From: JABMQB01 sp964408795
GTDB lineage: Bacteria > Bacteroidota > Bacteroidia > Bacteroidales > Prolixibacteraceae
NCBI GenBank assembly: GCA_964408795.1
Contig: CAYPAW010000100.1
Location: forward strand, 1-64,000
DNA: 64,000 bases
Direction: 5' to 3'
A model generated the notes under the pieces. It saw nothing but the letters and a program-made list of their open reading frames with translations. It ran no database searches and was not told where the DNA came from. Both the position numbers and the translations under genes were made by a program. The first letter of the stretch is position 1. Each line of letters begins with the position of its first letter. This document shows positions 52,369-61,880 of the stretch, one piece after another.

Positions 52369-54567
52369 TTATTTTTTCTGAAAAACCGATTGTAAGAACC
52401 GCGTATTGGCACCGTAATTCCCCACCACATCGCGGGTATTGGATGCATTGCGTGAGCGTTCGATCACCAGCCACCCCGACCATCCCATCTCATCGAGGGT
52501 TTCTTTCACTTTCTGCATATCAATCCGTGGGTTGTTCTCAAGCCACACTCCGTCGGTATCGGTGGCGTGGATCTGGCATATGCGGTCTTTCCCCAGTATT
52601 TTCAATTCTTCGTATAAATCCCTTCCTGCTTCCAGGGGATTTTGAAAATTGAAATAGATCTTTATGGCCGGGGAGCCTATTTCTTCCAGCAGCTTCACTT
52701 CAGCGGCTGCGTCCAGTGACGTTTCAATTCCGATCACTACACCAGCAGCTTCGGCCTTTGCGCCGGCCATTTTTAACCGTTCCACGATGGCGGCTCTTTT
52801 TTCCGGATATTTCACCAGGTCTCCCTGAACACCCAGAGGAAGAAAGGCCACTTTGGCTCCCACCAGAAGCATCGTATTGATGCAATCATCCATCATCCGG
52901 GGCAGGGTTTCGCGGGATGCAAAATCCTGAGCATAAAATCCCGACATGGCTATGGATGCTATTTCAACGCCTGTTTCTTCGGATGCTTCCAGGAATTTTT
53001 TCCGCTGCACGGGGTTCAGCAATTTGTTATCGAAGGTCGGACGGTCTCCCAACCCTCCCATGTCAAGTTCGAGGCCATCGGCTCCTATTTCTCTGGCCCG
53101 CTCAAAGGCACCCAACTTCTGCCGCTTCAGGATCATCCAGTCACAAACAGCAATCTTGTATTCCCCGGAGGGACAGGGTTTCCCTGTCTCCCTGAAGAAA
53201 AGAGCCTTCAGCTTATCAAATCCTTTCACGGCCTTCGCAGGTAGCTTTTCCCCCTGGCTACCGAAAATTTTCATGGCATCTGCTTCCTCAACGGTTAGGG
53301 CCGATTCATCGAGATTTCCCTCGTTATCAAACACTTTTGAGGCATCAAGTCCCAGATGATTTGCCATAAAACGGTACATGGCTGTGCGTTTCGACGGACC
53401 GTAATCATGTCCTTCTTCAGGAAAATGGGCATTTTCCACCATGCCTTCGTCGTAAAAATCATAAATCCGTTTCAGGAAGGGAAACTCCAGATCCGGGACA
53501 TGGGCTGTCCAGTCGCCCCCGTCAGAGATCACCAGCTGAGGTTTCGGGGCAAACAAAGCAGCCAGCTCCACATTGTTGGTCCCGTCACCGCACAAATGAA
53601 TGGGGTTGCCGCTCTCACAGGGGCACCCCCCGTAATGAACAGCTGACATCATCACCGTAGGCACGCTCACATCAATGCGTTCATCGATGGCCGACAAAAG
53701 GATGGTATGGCTTCCCCCACCCGAACCGCCGGTAATGCCTACCCGGGAAGAATCCGCATAACCAAACGAAAGCAAATAATCAAGCATGCGGATACTGTTG
53801 AGAGCCTGCATGGTATTGGCCAGACTCGTGCGGTGTTTCTCCGGGGCAATCTGCAAAGCCGACTCCCCCCAGCCAAAAAGGTCGTAATTCACAGCAACAG
53901 CCCCCATACGGGCCAACCCTGCACAACGCAGCTGCACATCCTTGTTGTAGCGACCGTCACTGAAATGACCGTTGGGACATAAAACCACAGGAATCTTCCC
54001 CCTGATTTCTGAAGGACGATACACAGAGCCGGCTACATAAAACCCCGGCAAAACCTCCAGACCTATGTTCTGAACCGTATACCCATCCATTTTACGCTCT
54101 GCCGATAAAAGAGGCATTGATCCCGGCGCGACAGGCAACCGCTCCAGACGTATTGCTTCCTTAACACACGACTTCAACCTGTTGCGCCTTACCTGCCACC
54201 GGGCTCTATTGTCGTACTTCATAGCAAGAAAATCAAGCATCGCCCTGGCATCCTCTACGGAACGCAAATGGTACCGATAGCCTTCAATTTTAAATTTCCC
54301 CGGAGCTCCATCCGGTAAATAAACCAGATCAAAGGGAGCCAGAACATTCGTTAAGGTTTCTTCCACACCGGGACGAAAACGCCAATCTGCATAATCCAGT
54401 ACAAGTCCTTCGATGCTTGTTCCTGAAATACGTAGTTTTACTTCGTACTTTTGCTCTATATCCCGCAGCACATCGCTTAGGGGACGTTGGTAGTTGTTAT
54501 CCGAATTCTGGGCTGAACCCGGAAAACTCATCCATACGAATGCTACTATAAATACCAAATTCTTCAT
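52369..54567 (-). CDS. STN-like / alpha-beta hydrolase esterase / sugar-isomerase TIM-barrel fusion
   Basis: A 732-residue exported protein (signal VFIVAFVWMSFPGSAQ). Residues 28-98 resemble an STN domain (PLSDVLRDIEQKYEVKL), as found at the start of TonB-linked receptors and secretins. Residues 105-440 form an alpha/beta hydrolase of acetyl-xylan-esterase type, with nucleophile Ser282 in TGGSGGGS, candidate Asp351 and His388 in GHDYG. Residues 465-732 form a xylose-isomerase-like TIM barrel (ELDMGGLGDR, GIETS, QIHATDTDG, VIERS). The combination suggests deacylation plus sugar epimerisation or lysis, but activity is unknown. The ATG at 54567 gives the signal peptide and overlaps the upstream gene by 4 nt. 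Confidence 0.82.
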   Translation of the reverse strand: MKNLVFIVAFVWMSFPGSAQNSDNNYQRPLSDVLRDIEQKYEVKLRISGTSIEGLVLDYADWRFRPGVEETLTNVLAPFDLVYLPDGAPGKFKIEGYRYHLRSVEDARAMLDFLAMKYDNRARWQVRRNRLKSCVKEAIRLERLPVAPGSMPLLSAERKMDGYTVQNIGLEVLPGFYVAGSVYRPSEIRGKIPVVLCPNGHFSDGRYNKDVQLRCAGLARMGAVAVNYDLFGWGESALQIAPEKHRTSLANTMQALNSIRMLDYLLSFGYADSSRVGITGGSGGGSHTILLSAIDERIDVSVPTVMMSAVHYGGCPCESGNPIHLCGDGTNNVELAALFAPKPQLVISDGGDWTAHVPDLEFPFLKRIYDFYDEGMVENAHFPEEGHDYGPSKRTAMYRFMANHLGLDASKVFDNEGNLDESALTVEEADAMKIFGSQGEKLPAKAVKGFDKLKALFFRETGKPCPSGEYKIAVCDWMILKRQKLGAFERAREIGADGLELDMGGLGDRPTFDNKLLNPVQRKKFLEASEETGVEIASIAMSGFYAQDFASRETLPRMMDDCINTMLLVGAKVAFLPLGVQGDLVKYPEKRAAIVERLKMAGAKAEAAGVVIGIETSLDAAAEVKLLEEIGSPAIKIYFNFQNPLEAGRDLYEELKILGKDRICQIHATDTDGVWLENNPRIDMQKVKETLDEMGWSGWLVIERSRNASNTRDVVGNYGANTRFLQSVFQKK

Positions 54568-55673
54568 ATTCCCCCTTCGTTCCCAGGCCATTTTTCATGA
54601 ATAATTTTTGATGTTCTCAATTTTGCCGGATCGATCACCGCATGTTTTATTCGTTCCCTGCGCCAGGTGTATACCACGTGAATCAATCCATCGGAGGTTT
54701 GAATCACAGAGGGATATGAATACTGGCTGATTTCCGAATCTTCAAGGATGAGAGCAGCCTCCCAGTTTACACCGTCTTCTGAAATAGCTACATTCAGGGG
54801 TGTCCGGTAACCTTTGGGTGCATTAACGGGTGTTTTCACGTGGTTATAGACCACCAGGTGCCTACCGTCTTTCAACGTCACTGCGTCTATTCCCGAGTTG
54901 TTATTGGGCAATCCGGAAGGCTGCATGAGAGTCCACGTTTTTCCGTTATCGAATGACCGGTTGGTTCCGATCACCGCATTCCTTGTTCGGCTCAGCGATT
55001 GCAGGCTTCCATCCTCATGAATCAGTATCGCCGGTTGAATGGCGTTGTATATTTTGCCATCGTTGATTTCGCCAGTTGTTTCCCAGGTTTTCCCGAAGTC
55101 CCGGGTCATCTCAAAATGCAGGCGCCAGCCGTTCCCTTCGCGGCTTGATCCGCACAGCAAGGTTCCGTTTTCCAGAAGAACCGGCTTGTTTTTCACCGGC
55201 CCGATATATCCCCCGGGAAGGGCTTCCGGAGTCGACCAGGTATGTCCATGGTCTCCGGAACGGATCAGCATGCCCCACCAGGTGGAAGGTGAAGGCCCCA
55301 CTTTGTAAAACAACAGCAAGTCGCCGCCGGGAACCTGATAAAGAACCGGATTCCACGTGGGATAACGCAGGGTGTCACTTTGGACTCCATTGGCGACCTC
55401 CACAGAGGGAGTCCATTGACCCCCGGAAAAACGGCTTACCCAGATGCCTACATCAGGATGCCGTTCACGCGTACCCCCAAACCACGCTGCTACAAGCCCT
55501 TCAGGCGTCTCGGCAATTGTGGCTGCATGACATGACGGATAAGGTGCCTCCGTAAAAACAAATTCATCCACCAAAATCCCGGACGTAAAATCGCTTTGCT
55601 GTGAACAGCTGAGGATCACCAGGGAAATACATAAAGAGGCCATAACCGGAAAGATACTTTTCAGATGTTTCAT
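54564..55673 (-). CDS. Sialidase-fold (BNR/Asp-box) lipoprotein
   Basis: A 369-residue lipoprotein (signal LCISLVILSC) with a six-bladed sialidase-like propeller. Three Asp boxes are visible: SGDHGHTW, TRDFGKTW and SFDNGKTW. Other blade motifs are GGTRERHPDVGIWVSR and SYPSVIQTSDGLIHVVYTW. It may be a GH33-like enzyme or a non-catalytic relative. Kdo and DHA, both acid sugars resembling sialic acid, occur in RG-II and would be reasonable substrates, by inference. The start at 55673 was preferred over the TTG at 55697 because MKHLKS begins a good signal peptide. Its stop overlaps the fusion gene start by 4 nt. Confidence 0.82.
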   Translation of the reverse strand: MKHLKSIFPVMASLCISLVILSCSQQSDFTSGILVDEFVFTEAPYPSCHAATIAETPEGLVAAWFGGTRERHPDVGIWVSRFSGGQWTPSVEVANGVQSDTLRYPTWNPVLYQVPGGDLLLFYKVGPSPSTWWGMLIRSGDHGHTWSTPEALPGGYIGPVKNKPVLLENGTLLCGSSREGNGWRLHFEMTRDFGKTWETTGEINDGKIYNAIQPAILIHEDGSLQSLSRTRNAVIGTNRSFDNGKTWTLMQPSGLPNNNSGIDAVTLKDGRHLVVYNHVKTPVNAPKGYRTPLNVAISEDGVNWEAALILEDSEISQYSYPSVIQTSDGLIHVVYTWRRERIKHAVIDPAKLRTSKIIHEKWPGNEGGI

Positions 55674-56105
55674 CTTTTTAAAATTGTCTGTTCTCAAAAA
55701 TATTTTTCTAAATTATAAAACAATTCCAACCATTCTCCCCTATTTGAGGAGATTCCGTGCAGCGGGAGAAGAGTGAATCATTCTATTCCCTGATCCCGAT
55801 TTCGTTTAAATTAACCTGCCTTTTCAGGGCGGAGGTTTATTAACTGTTTTATTTCCCCGGGGTGTTGCCCCGGACTGAATTAAACTGCCACTTCGTGGGG
55901 TTTTTTGGTTGCATCCTTTCAATAAAATGGGTTCCATTGTCCTTTTTAACCGTTTATTGCCTGTTTGATTAACTACGATTTTGCCATTAAGTTAAAATTA
56001 CGTTGTCTTATGTGCCGCATATTTATTCGTTTCGTTCGTTCTTCGAGCTAAAAGCCCGGATTATTTCAGCCCTCTCTGACCCTCAACAAGAGGATTTTCC
56101 CAGAT
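55674..56105. other. Intergenic region holding hairpin repeat copy C, no gene
   Basis: A 432-bp gap between the GH143/GH142-like gene and the sialidase-like gene, both on the minus strand. Positions 55816-55900 carry a repeat of the A/B family in the opposite orientation. The rest is moderately AT-rich without a recognisable promoter match or reading frame. Confidence 0.75.
55816..55900. repeat. Interspersed hairpin repeat, copy C (reverse orientation)
   Basis: Runs CTGCCTTTTCAGGG (55816-55829), CCCCGGGG-TGTTG-CCCCGG (about 55855-55873), then CTGCCACTTCGTGG (55885-55898), the mirror order of copies A and B. Confidence 0.82.
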
Positions 56106-59100
56106 TTAAAAACTCACCTCCATTTTTTCCAGGTTTGCGGAATTGCCTATTCTTTTTCCATCCACCAAAATGGTCAATCCCTTGCCTTTGTAATATTTCT
56201 CCCCTGTTTTATCCCAGATGATGGTTACTGTTTTTCCATGATACGGGATCCTATCCAGGCAAAACCAATTCCACTGGTCTTCCGGAAGCAAGGGATTCAC
56301 TACCAGGCGGTTGTCAGCTTGTGGGCGCAATCCTACCAGACCGGTAATAATCAGATCGTTAAATGTTGAGTGGTTGTAATACCTGCTTCGTTCCTGATCT
56401 CCTTTCAGCCAGTATCCTGTTGATTCATCGAGGTACTCCCCAATGTAGGGTCTTCCCCGGTAATATTGGGATTCCACATAGGTTTCCAGCAGATTAAAAT
56501 ACACGGAATCGCTGACTGCATGTTGTTCATACCCGTTCAACAGGTTAGCCATAGCGGTCAGGGTCTGGGATGTAGCAAACGGCCATACGGCCCCATCCCA
56601 TTCGCACTGGCAACATCCGTGGGTTCGGAAATCAGGATGACGTCGTTCCGCGGTCGTAAGTCCAAAAGGAGCCAGAAATCCCTCCGGATCGACAATCTGT
56701 TCCCAGGCTTGTTCATATCCCGGTTCGGGAAGATGAAAATACCAGGGAAGATAGCCAATCTGTTCGCGAACCTGAGCAAATCCTCCCTCTTCCCGAAGGG
56801 TTTCAAAAAAGTGACTTTCAGGATTCCATAGGTTCTCCTGAACCAATGCCTGTAAGGTATCGGCTTTGGCAGCATACTTTTCAGCCAACTCCTGAGCACC
56901 GGCTATTTCGGCTATTTCACCCAGGGCCCTGGCATTCCCGTACATATAGCTGTTTATGGTAGGCCGGATATTGCGTACATGCCGGCCTCCACTGATCTGT
57001 TCTTCCATGCCGTCCCTGACATCGTACTGCCAGAACATTCCGTCCGGGTTTCTCCGTCCGGCTTCCCAATGCCGGTAATCCTGCTCAAGGTCAGGCAATA
57101 AATCCACAACAAAGCCGGTATCCCTGGTAGCCATATAGTATCCATAGACTGCATCGGCAGTCCAGCTGCTGAACGAATGAAGCTTCTCCATAGGGTTACC
57201 GTTGTTTCCACGATACCATACCAGGAGATTCTCCCGGACATACTTCGGATCGTGCAACCAACGCGATTCATACACATGATGGCCCAGGGCACAGGAAATG
57301 AGATTGTATCGATCGGCATAGGAACGAGGTACCAGAAATTCCGTCATCGCCAATCCAACCGGAGTCTCCTTGATGTGCTTCCGGAGTGTCCACCACCGGT
57401 AATAATACATCTCCTCAAAATTATCCTGCGGGCATTCAAACAGGGGAATGTTCTTTTTCATCCATTCCCAGGCCTCTACGTTGGGTATCGCCTGAACGAT
57501 GTTTTCATCTTCCATACGGTTAAAATAATCGACATACGGTTTAAAATGGTTCACGTCCAGCACAGCACTGGTTTTTTCGTTCCCGCAGGTACGCAGGCTT
57601 TTAATAAAGAAAGCTGCTTCCGGTACCGGATGACCGGTTTGGGGCACGTCGAAATCCTGGTCCGTGGGGGTATCCCCATGCGGAAACCGGCGTACTTCAC
57701 CGGTGCGGAACACAATTTTATCCAATGCATGTACGGGCGCAAAAAAAAGACGGGTCAGTACTTTTTCATCGTTCAGATATACATCGTAAAAACGGTTTGA
57801 GGAAGTGGCTACAATCCGTATACTGTATTCCTCTCCTGCTTTGTAGGACCTCAGATTATTTACCCGGTAGCCGGACTTGTATTTTATCAATCCATCGTTG
57901 TCAAAAATCAGTCGGATAGCAGGGGTATTCTTTCTATCCTGTAGTTCAATATGCAACACTCCCGTATCGTTTTGTCCGGCTTTCAGAATAAATTCCACAT
58001 CAGCTTTTGTTGTTGACGGGAACAATCGGGTTGCTTTGGCGTAATCAAATTCATCTTTATCGCGCAACGACAACCAGCGTTGTTCTTTCTGATCTTCGAT
58101 TTTTACCGGAGCCCATAGGGGACTGTAGATATTCCAATGGTTCAGTTCGGATCCCGGATCCATCTGATTGAAACATTCCTTTACCGGATGTACCTCTTCA
58201 CCGGTGATGGGCACCGGAATGCGAGCCACCCATATATCTTCCTTGTTCATGCTGTAGGTTACCCACAGGTTTCCGTCAGGGGGTATTCCGTTGCCTTCAA
58301 GGATTCCCCGCACATACTGGGGTCCATAGGATTTATAGTTCCCCCCGTACCGCATGGTGGTGATCTCGCCGTTTACCAGCAACAGGTTATGATAATCCAA
58401 TCCGTCATAGCTCACCGACAGGGCCAGGGGCCAGCGAAATTCCGAAGGATTGTATACAGTTGCATACTTTCCATCGGAGGTTTGTTGTCCCCAGATTTTT
58501 GCATTGGCATTCACAAATCCCGGGGCTCTGGATGGCTGAGTCCATGTTTTTCCCTCATCGCTGCTGGTGGCTGTGAGGGCATGCTTCCATAAGCCCACCA
58601 CCCTGCCGTTGGGAAGATGGTAAAAACTCAACGCTTTGTATTGCTTTTTCAAGGGAATCAAAGGATCATCCCGGTCGGCTTCTTCCACCCACTGCTGCAT
58701 CATCAACGGATTCGAAAGCAATTCATCGCAGGCCGCAATAAATCCTTTGTCGTTGCCTTTCGTATAAAAAGGGTAGTCGGTATTTTTCTCATTCCACCCG
58801 GAGTTATACCGGATAAAATAAATGGGACCCAATGATCCGTCTTGGTATATTTCGCGGACCACCCTTCCGATCCCTTTGCCATCATTCGGACTGTCGTGGC
58901 TGTTGAAGGAAATGCCGTAATAAGCCAGGCAGAGCAACCGGTTATCCCCGGAAACATAAAATCCCATGCGTTGGTGCATCACGGCATCCAGATCCTTTGC
59001 AATTCCTTCCTGCCCTTCCTTGGTAGTACCATCCGGAATCCGGTAGGTTGGAAACACCGCTTCCGGAAAGGACCAGTGGTATCCATCTTCCGAAGTAACC

Positions 59101-59414
59101 AGCATCGTTTGCCCCGGAGGAATGTGCTCCCCCACCTCATTGTTTAGGTATTCCAGGTAAAAACGGCCGTTCCAGTAAGCCAGCATCGGAGCATGGTTGT
59201 AGGTATACCCCAAACCATCGGCTGTTTCAGGCAACTCGCGGTTTGCCCGCATCACCTGGATGTTGTGAACTCCCATAGCCAACGGAAGTTGCCCGTGGTG
59301 ATAATCAATGGTTGCCAGCGTTCGACCGGTATATCGTACCGTATCTTCGCTATACACATTTCCATAAATAAGAAATAAAAAGAAAAAAATCAGTGTCTTA
59401 ACGATCCTGCTCAT
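56106..59414 (-). CDS. GH143-GH142-like bifunctional glycosidase
   Basis: An 1102-residue exported protein (signal TLIFFFLFLIYGNVYS) with two catalytic-looking halves. Residues 30-410 form a sialidase-like propeller (FYLEYLNNEVG, SEDGYHWSFPEA, SSDEGKTWTQ). A beta-sandwich covers about 415-610. Residues 640-1085 form an (alpha/alpha)6 barrel (WWTLRKHIKETPVGL, HSFSSWTADAVYGYYM, CCQCEWDGAVWPFATS, YYNHSTFNDLI). The size and domain order match B. thetaiotaomicron BT1020, whose GH143 domain releases the RG-II sugar DHA and whose GH142 domain is a beta-L-arabinofuranosidase. I assign it by architecture, not by alignment. It follows the GH43 gene by 5 nt. Confidence 0.78.
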   Translation of the reverse strand: MSRIVKTLIFFFLFLIYGNVYSEDTVRYTGRTLATIDYHHGQLPLAMGVHNIQVMRANRELPETADGLGYTYNHAPMLAYWNGRFYLEYLNNEVGEHIPPGQTMLVTSEDGYHWSFPEAVFPTYRIPDGTTKEGQEGIAKDLDAVMHQRMGFYVSGDNRLLCLAYYGISFNSHDSPNDGKGIGRVVREIYQDGSLGPIYFIRYNSGWNEKNTDYPFYTKGNDKGFIAACDELLSNPLMMQQWVEEADRDDPLIPLKKQYKALSFYHLPNGRVVGLWKHALTATSSDEGKTWTQPSRAPGFVNANAKIWGQQTSDGKYATVYNPSEFRWPLALSVSYDGLDYHNLLLVNGEITTMRYGGNYKSYGPQYVRGILEGNGIPPDGNLWVTYSMNKEDIWVARIPVPITGEEVHPVKECFNQMDPGSELNHWNIYSPLWAPVKIEDQKEQRWLSLRDKDEFDYAKATRLFPSTTKADVEFILKAGQNDTGVLHIELQDRKNTPAIRLIFDNDGLIKYKSGYRVNNLRSYKAGEEYSIRIVATSSNRFYDVYLNDEKVLTRLFFAPVHALDKIVFRTGEVRRFPHGDTPTDQDFDVPQTGHPVPEAAFFIKSLRTCGNEKTSAVLDVNHFKPYVDYFNRMEDENIVQAIPNVEAWEWMKKNIPLFECPQDNFEEMYYYRWWTLRKHIKETPVGLAMTEFLVPRSYADRYNLISCALGHHVYESRWLHDPKYVRENLLVWYRGNNGNPMEKLHSFSSWTADAVYGYYMATRDTGFVVDLLPDLEQDYRHWEAGRRNPDGMFWQYDVRDGMEEQISGGRHVRNIRPTINSYMYGNARALGEIAEIAGAQELAEKYAAKADTLQALVQENLWNPESHFFETLREEGGFAQVREQIGYLPWYFHLPEPGYEQAWEQIVDPEGFLAPFGLTTAERRHPDFRTHGCCQCEWDGAVWPFATSQTLTAMANLLNGYEQHAVSDSVYFNLLETYVESQYYRGRPYIGEYLDESTGYWLKGDQERSRYYNHSTFNDLIITGLVGLRPQADNRLVVNPLLPEDQWNWFCLDRIPYHGKTVTIIWDKTGEKYYKGKGLTILVDGKRIGNSANLEKMEVSF

Positions 59415-59419
59415 AAAAT

Positions 59420-60346
59420 CTAGTTGGCTTTTGAATTCATCCTTAATTGTTCCAATATCGGGGTCTTTGCTCTGAAGACCGTTCCATGTTTATGTCCCTC
59501 CGGGAAAATGACTTCCCCGGAAATATCCGTAAAGGTTTTAAAATCGGTAGTTTTAACGGCCCTGTATTGCTTGTCGCGATATGCATCATAGTAAATCAAC
59601 CATTCCTTTCCCAGGTTTAACACCGTAGGGCCTTCGGTAAAATGATCCGTAAAAGGTTCTGAAATATCCTTCCACGGTCCTTTGGGGGATGTCCCGAAAG
59701 CCACTTTCAGGTTCCGTTCCGGACGGGTGTTGTCTTTCAAAACCAGCACATAATCCTCTTTTCCTCTTTTCACGATCACCGCATCAATGATGCTAAATCC
59801 GGGATCGATATAAAGTTCTGTTTCCGTAAACGTTTGAAAATCTTTGGTTTTTGTGTAATACATCCGGTGGTTGTTCCTCTCTTCTTCCTTTCCTTTTTCA
59901 AATTTAAAGGGAATGGTCGAGGCCCAGATGATCCAATATTCCTCCTTTTCGTCGTCATAGAACAATTCCGGAGCCCAGACATTCACGGTTGAGGTATCGA
60001 AATCCATCACCGGAATAAATTTTTGTTCCGACCAGTGGATCAAATCCCTGGAATGGGCATACCCAAAGCCCAGGTCCCCCTGCCATGAAGAGGTCCACAC
60101 CATGTGAAAAATCCCATCCGGACCTTTCACCACCGAAGGATCCCGCATCACTTGTTGCTTGCCAACAGCGGGTACCAGCCAGGGACCTCCCAGATCCTCC
60201 CAGTGATAGCCATCGTAACTGTAGGCCAGATACAATCCTTCATCGGCAGGCTCACGAAACGTACTGAACAAATATACCTCTTCCTGCTTGCATGAGAGAA
60301 ACAGAAAAAAGAGTATCAGGAAGTAGCATCTATTTTTTTTGATCAT
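59420..60346 (-). CDS. Glycoside hydrolase family 43 lipoprotein
   Basis: A 308-residue lipoprotein (signal LILFFLFLSC) with a five-bladed propeller. Blade motifs are typical of GH43: MRDPSVVKGPDGIFHMVWT, VWAPELFYDDEKEEYWIIWA, IIDAVIVKRG and FTEGPTVLNLGKEWL. Asp69, Asp188 and Glu238 are the expected conserved acids. GH43 enzymes are mostly arabinofuranosidases and xylosidases, and some act on galactosides; I cannot choose. It sits between the GH140 and the GH143/GH142-like genes and probably trims a side chain in the same degradation series. Confidence 0.85.
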   Translation of the reverse strand: MIKKNRCYFLILFFLFLSCKQEEVYLFSTFREPADEGLYLAYSYDGYHWEDLGGPWLVPAVGKQQVMRDPSVVKGPDGIFHMVWTSSWQGDLGFGYAHSRDLIHWSEQKFIPVMDFDTSTVNVWAPELFYDDEKEEYWIIWASTIPFKFEKGKEEERNNHRMYYTKTKDFQTFTETELYIDPGFSIIDAVIVKRGKEDYVLVLKDNTRPERNLKVAFGTSPKGPWKDISEPFTDHFTEGPTVLNLGKEWLIYYDAYRDKQYRAVKTTDFKTFTDISGEVIFPEGHKHGTVFRAKTPILEQLRMNSKAN

Positions 60347-60411
60347 AACGGTTGGTTCATTTGAAGTTCTTCGGAATCATTATTCTATCGCATAAAGATA
60401 GGGTTGCGGTT

Positions 60412-60427
60412 TCCCGATAAATCGGGA
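60412..60427. repeat. Palindrome TCCCGAT-AA-ATCGGGA
   Basis: A 7-bp inverted repeat with a 2-nt spacer, third member of the TCCCGAT/ATCGGGA family, in the 121-bp gap between the GH43 and GH140 genes. Confidence 0.8.
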
Positions 60428-60467
60428 CTGCTCCTACGTCGCAGAAGGGTGAGGTTGAAATCATATA

Positions 60468-61853
60468 CTATTTATTACGGATTACCAATATCCAGTCGTT
60501 CCCATCCTCCACCTCACCGGGAGGATTGAATTGTATAGTCCCTGAGTTTTCAAATGTCCCTATCGGGGTATATTCTCCGTTTCGTGGGTTGAACCATGAA
60601 GCTTTTATTTGCTCTCCTTCAAGGATTCCCAATTGAATATTCATTTCACGGCCATTGAATGTATATACAAAAGCATACGCTTTGCCCCGGGTAGCTATCT
60701 GATAATCATATTTCTCGCCCTGTCCGGAAGCGATCAGCGACGGATCCGGGATGCGTTCAAAGAAAGGCTTTGAGAGCATCAGATTTTTCAGGTAAATCAG
60801 CTGACCGGCCCCGGGATCGTTTATGGCTTCGAACCAGTAGTTTTTCACTCCGTAAGCCGGGTTGGGATCGCCGGGTTTATGCATCTGCATGACCGCATTG
60901 TTCCCATAGGTAAAACCGAACGCTCCGGCAAACACGGACCACCAGGCATAACGTCTGACATCATCCTCGTTCCAGTACGGCTGGGATGGATCGTGCAATC
61001 CCTGGGGAATCCCTTCGTAAGATGGTTCCCCGTCGATGGTTGGTTTGACCGGTGTTAAAGCGTAATCATCCCGTACATATTTCCAGTTATCCTGCCCATA
61101 CCCCAGTTCCGTATCGTCCTGGTCGTAGCGCCGGTGTCCCGACTGGAACATATTGAAATCGAGCCACGGGGCGTTATGAAACCACATCGACGATTTCATC
61201 CGTCCAAAAGGATGAAAGGTAATGAGGTGATTGGGTGCGTTTTCACGTATGCGACACCCCATAATGTTCCAGATCGCCGTTGAGTCACTGCCTTTGGTAT
61301 CTCCTCCGTTTAACCAGATGATATTTGGTTTTTCCGCATAGCGCTTAGCCAGCCAGGCAGCATACTCCCCGGCTTGTTCCCTGCTTACCCCTCCGGCCTT
61401 TACATTCGATCCCCACACAGGAACCAACGCCATATAGATACCATGATCTGCAGCCTGATCGATTATGTAATCCATATGATCCCAGTAATCGTATTCTTCA
61501 GGGCTTTCATACGAACGACCCTGCGTAGTTAACGGTTGGGATACATCCTGATTAACCAGGGCCGAATCACCGTATACATTGCAGACGCCCAGGGTATGCA
61601 AAACCATCACCTGAACCACATTAAACCCTTTCTCAGACCGGTTTGACAAATAGGTTTGAGCCTCTTCACGCGTAAGCTTTGAGAATAGCAACCAGCCGGT
61701 ATCTCCCAACCAGAAAAAGGGATCACCGCTCTCATCCATTAAGAAACGCCCGTTCGGGGATACCTTTAAAAGGGGCAGCTGCTTTCCATTTTCAACTCTT
61801 TCTGAACAGGAAAAAACAACCAGTAACAACAAAAATAAGATCCAAGGTTTCAT
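60468..61853 (-). CDS. Glycoside hydrolase family 140, apiosidase-type
   Basis: A 461-residue lipoprotein (signal LLLLVVFSC). The TIM barrel is of the DUF4038 type (NGRFLMDESGDPFFWLGDTGW, FNVVQVMVLHTLGV), and a C-terminal beta domain ends with WFNPRNGEYTPIG. Candidate catalytic residues are Asp185 in LNGGDTKG and Glu276 or Glu280 in IDGEPSYEG. Length and motifs match the GH140 apiosidase from RG-II degradation, which cleaves beta-linked apiose from the galacturonan backbone and releases the RG-II side chains. It is the strongest single pointer to an apiose-containing pectin as substrate. Confidence 0.88.
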   Translation of the reverse strand: MKPWILFLLLLVVFSCSERVENGKQLPLLKVSPNGRFLMDESGDPFFWLGDTGWLLFSKLTREEAQTYLSNRSEKGFNVVQVMVLHTLGVCNVYGDSALVNQDVSQPLTTQGRSYESPEEYDYWDHMDYIIDQAADHGIYMALVPVWGSNVKAGGVSREQAGEYAAWLAKRYAEKPNIIWLNGGDTKGSDSTAIWNIMGCRIRENAPNHLITFHPFGRMKSSMWFHNAPWLDFNMFQSGHRRYDQDDTELGYGQDNWKYVRDDYALTPVKPTIDGEPSYEGIPQGLHDPSQPYWNEDDVRRYAWWSVFAGAFGFTYGNNAVMQMHKPGDPNPAYGVKNYWFEAINDPGAGQLIYLKNLMLSKPFFERIPDPSLIASGQGEKYDYQIATRGKAYAFVYTFNGREMNIQLGILEGEQIKASWFNPRNGEYTPIGTFENSGTIQFNPPGEVEDGNDWILVIRNK

Positions 61854-61880
61854 TCGTCACTATTGTTTAATTTTACGTTT

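Noticed and set aside
59825..59838. LacI-like site CGTAAAC/GTTTGAA
   Set aside because: It lies inside the GH43 coding sequence, far from a start, so chance is the better explanation.
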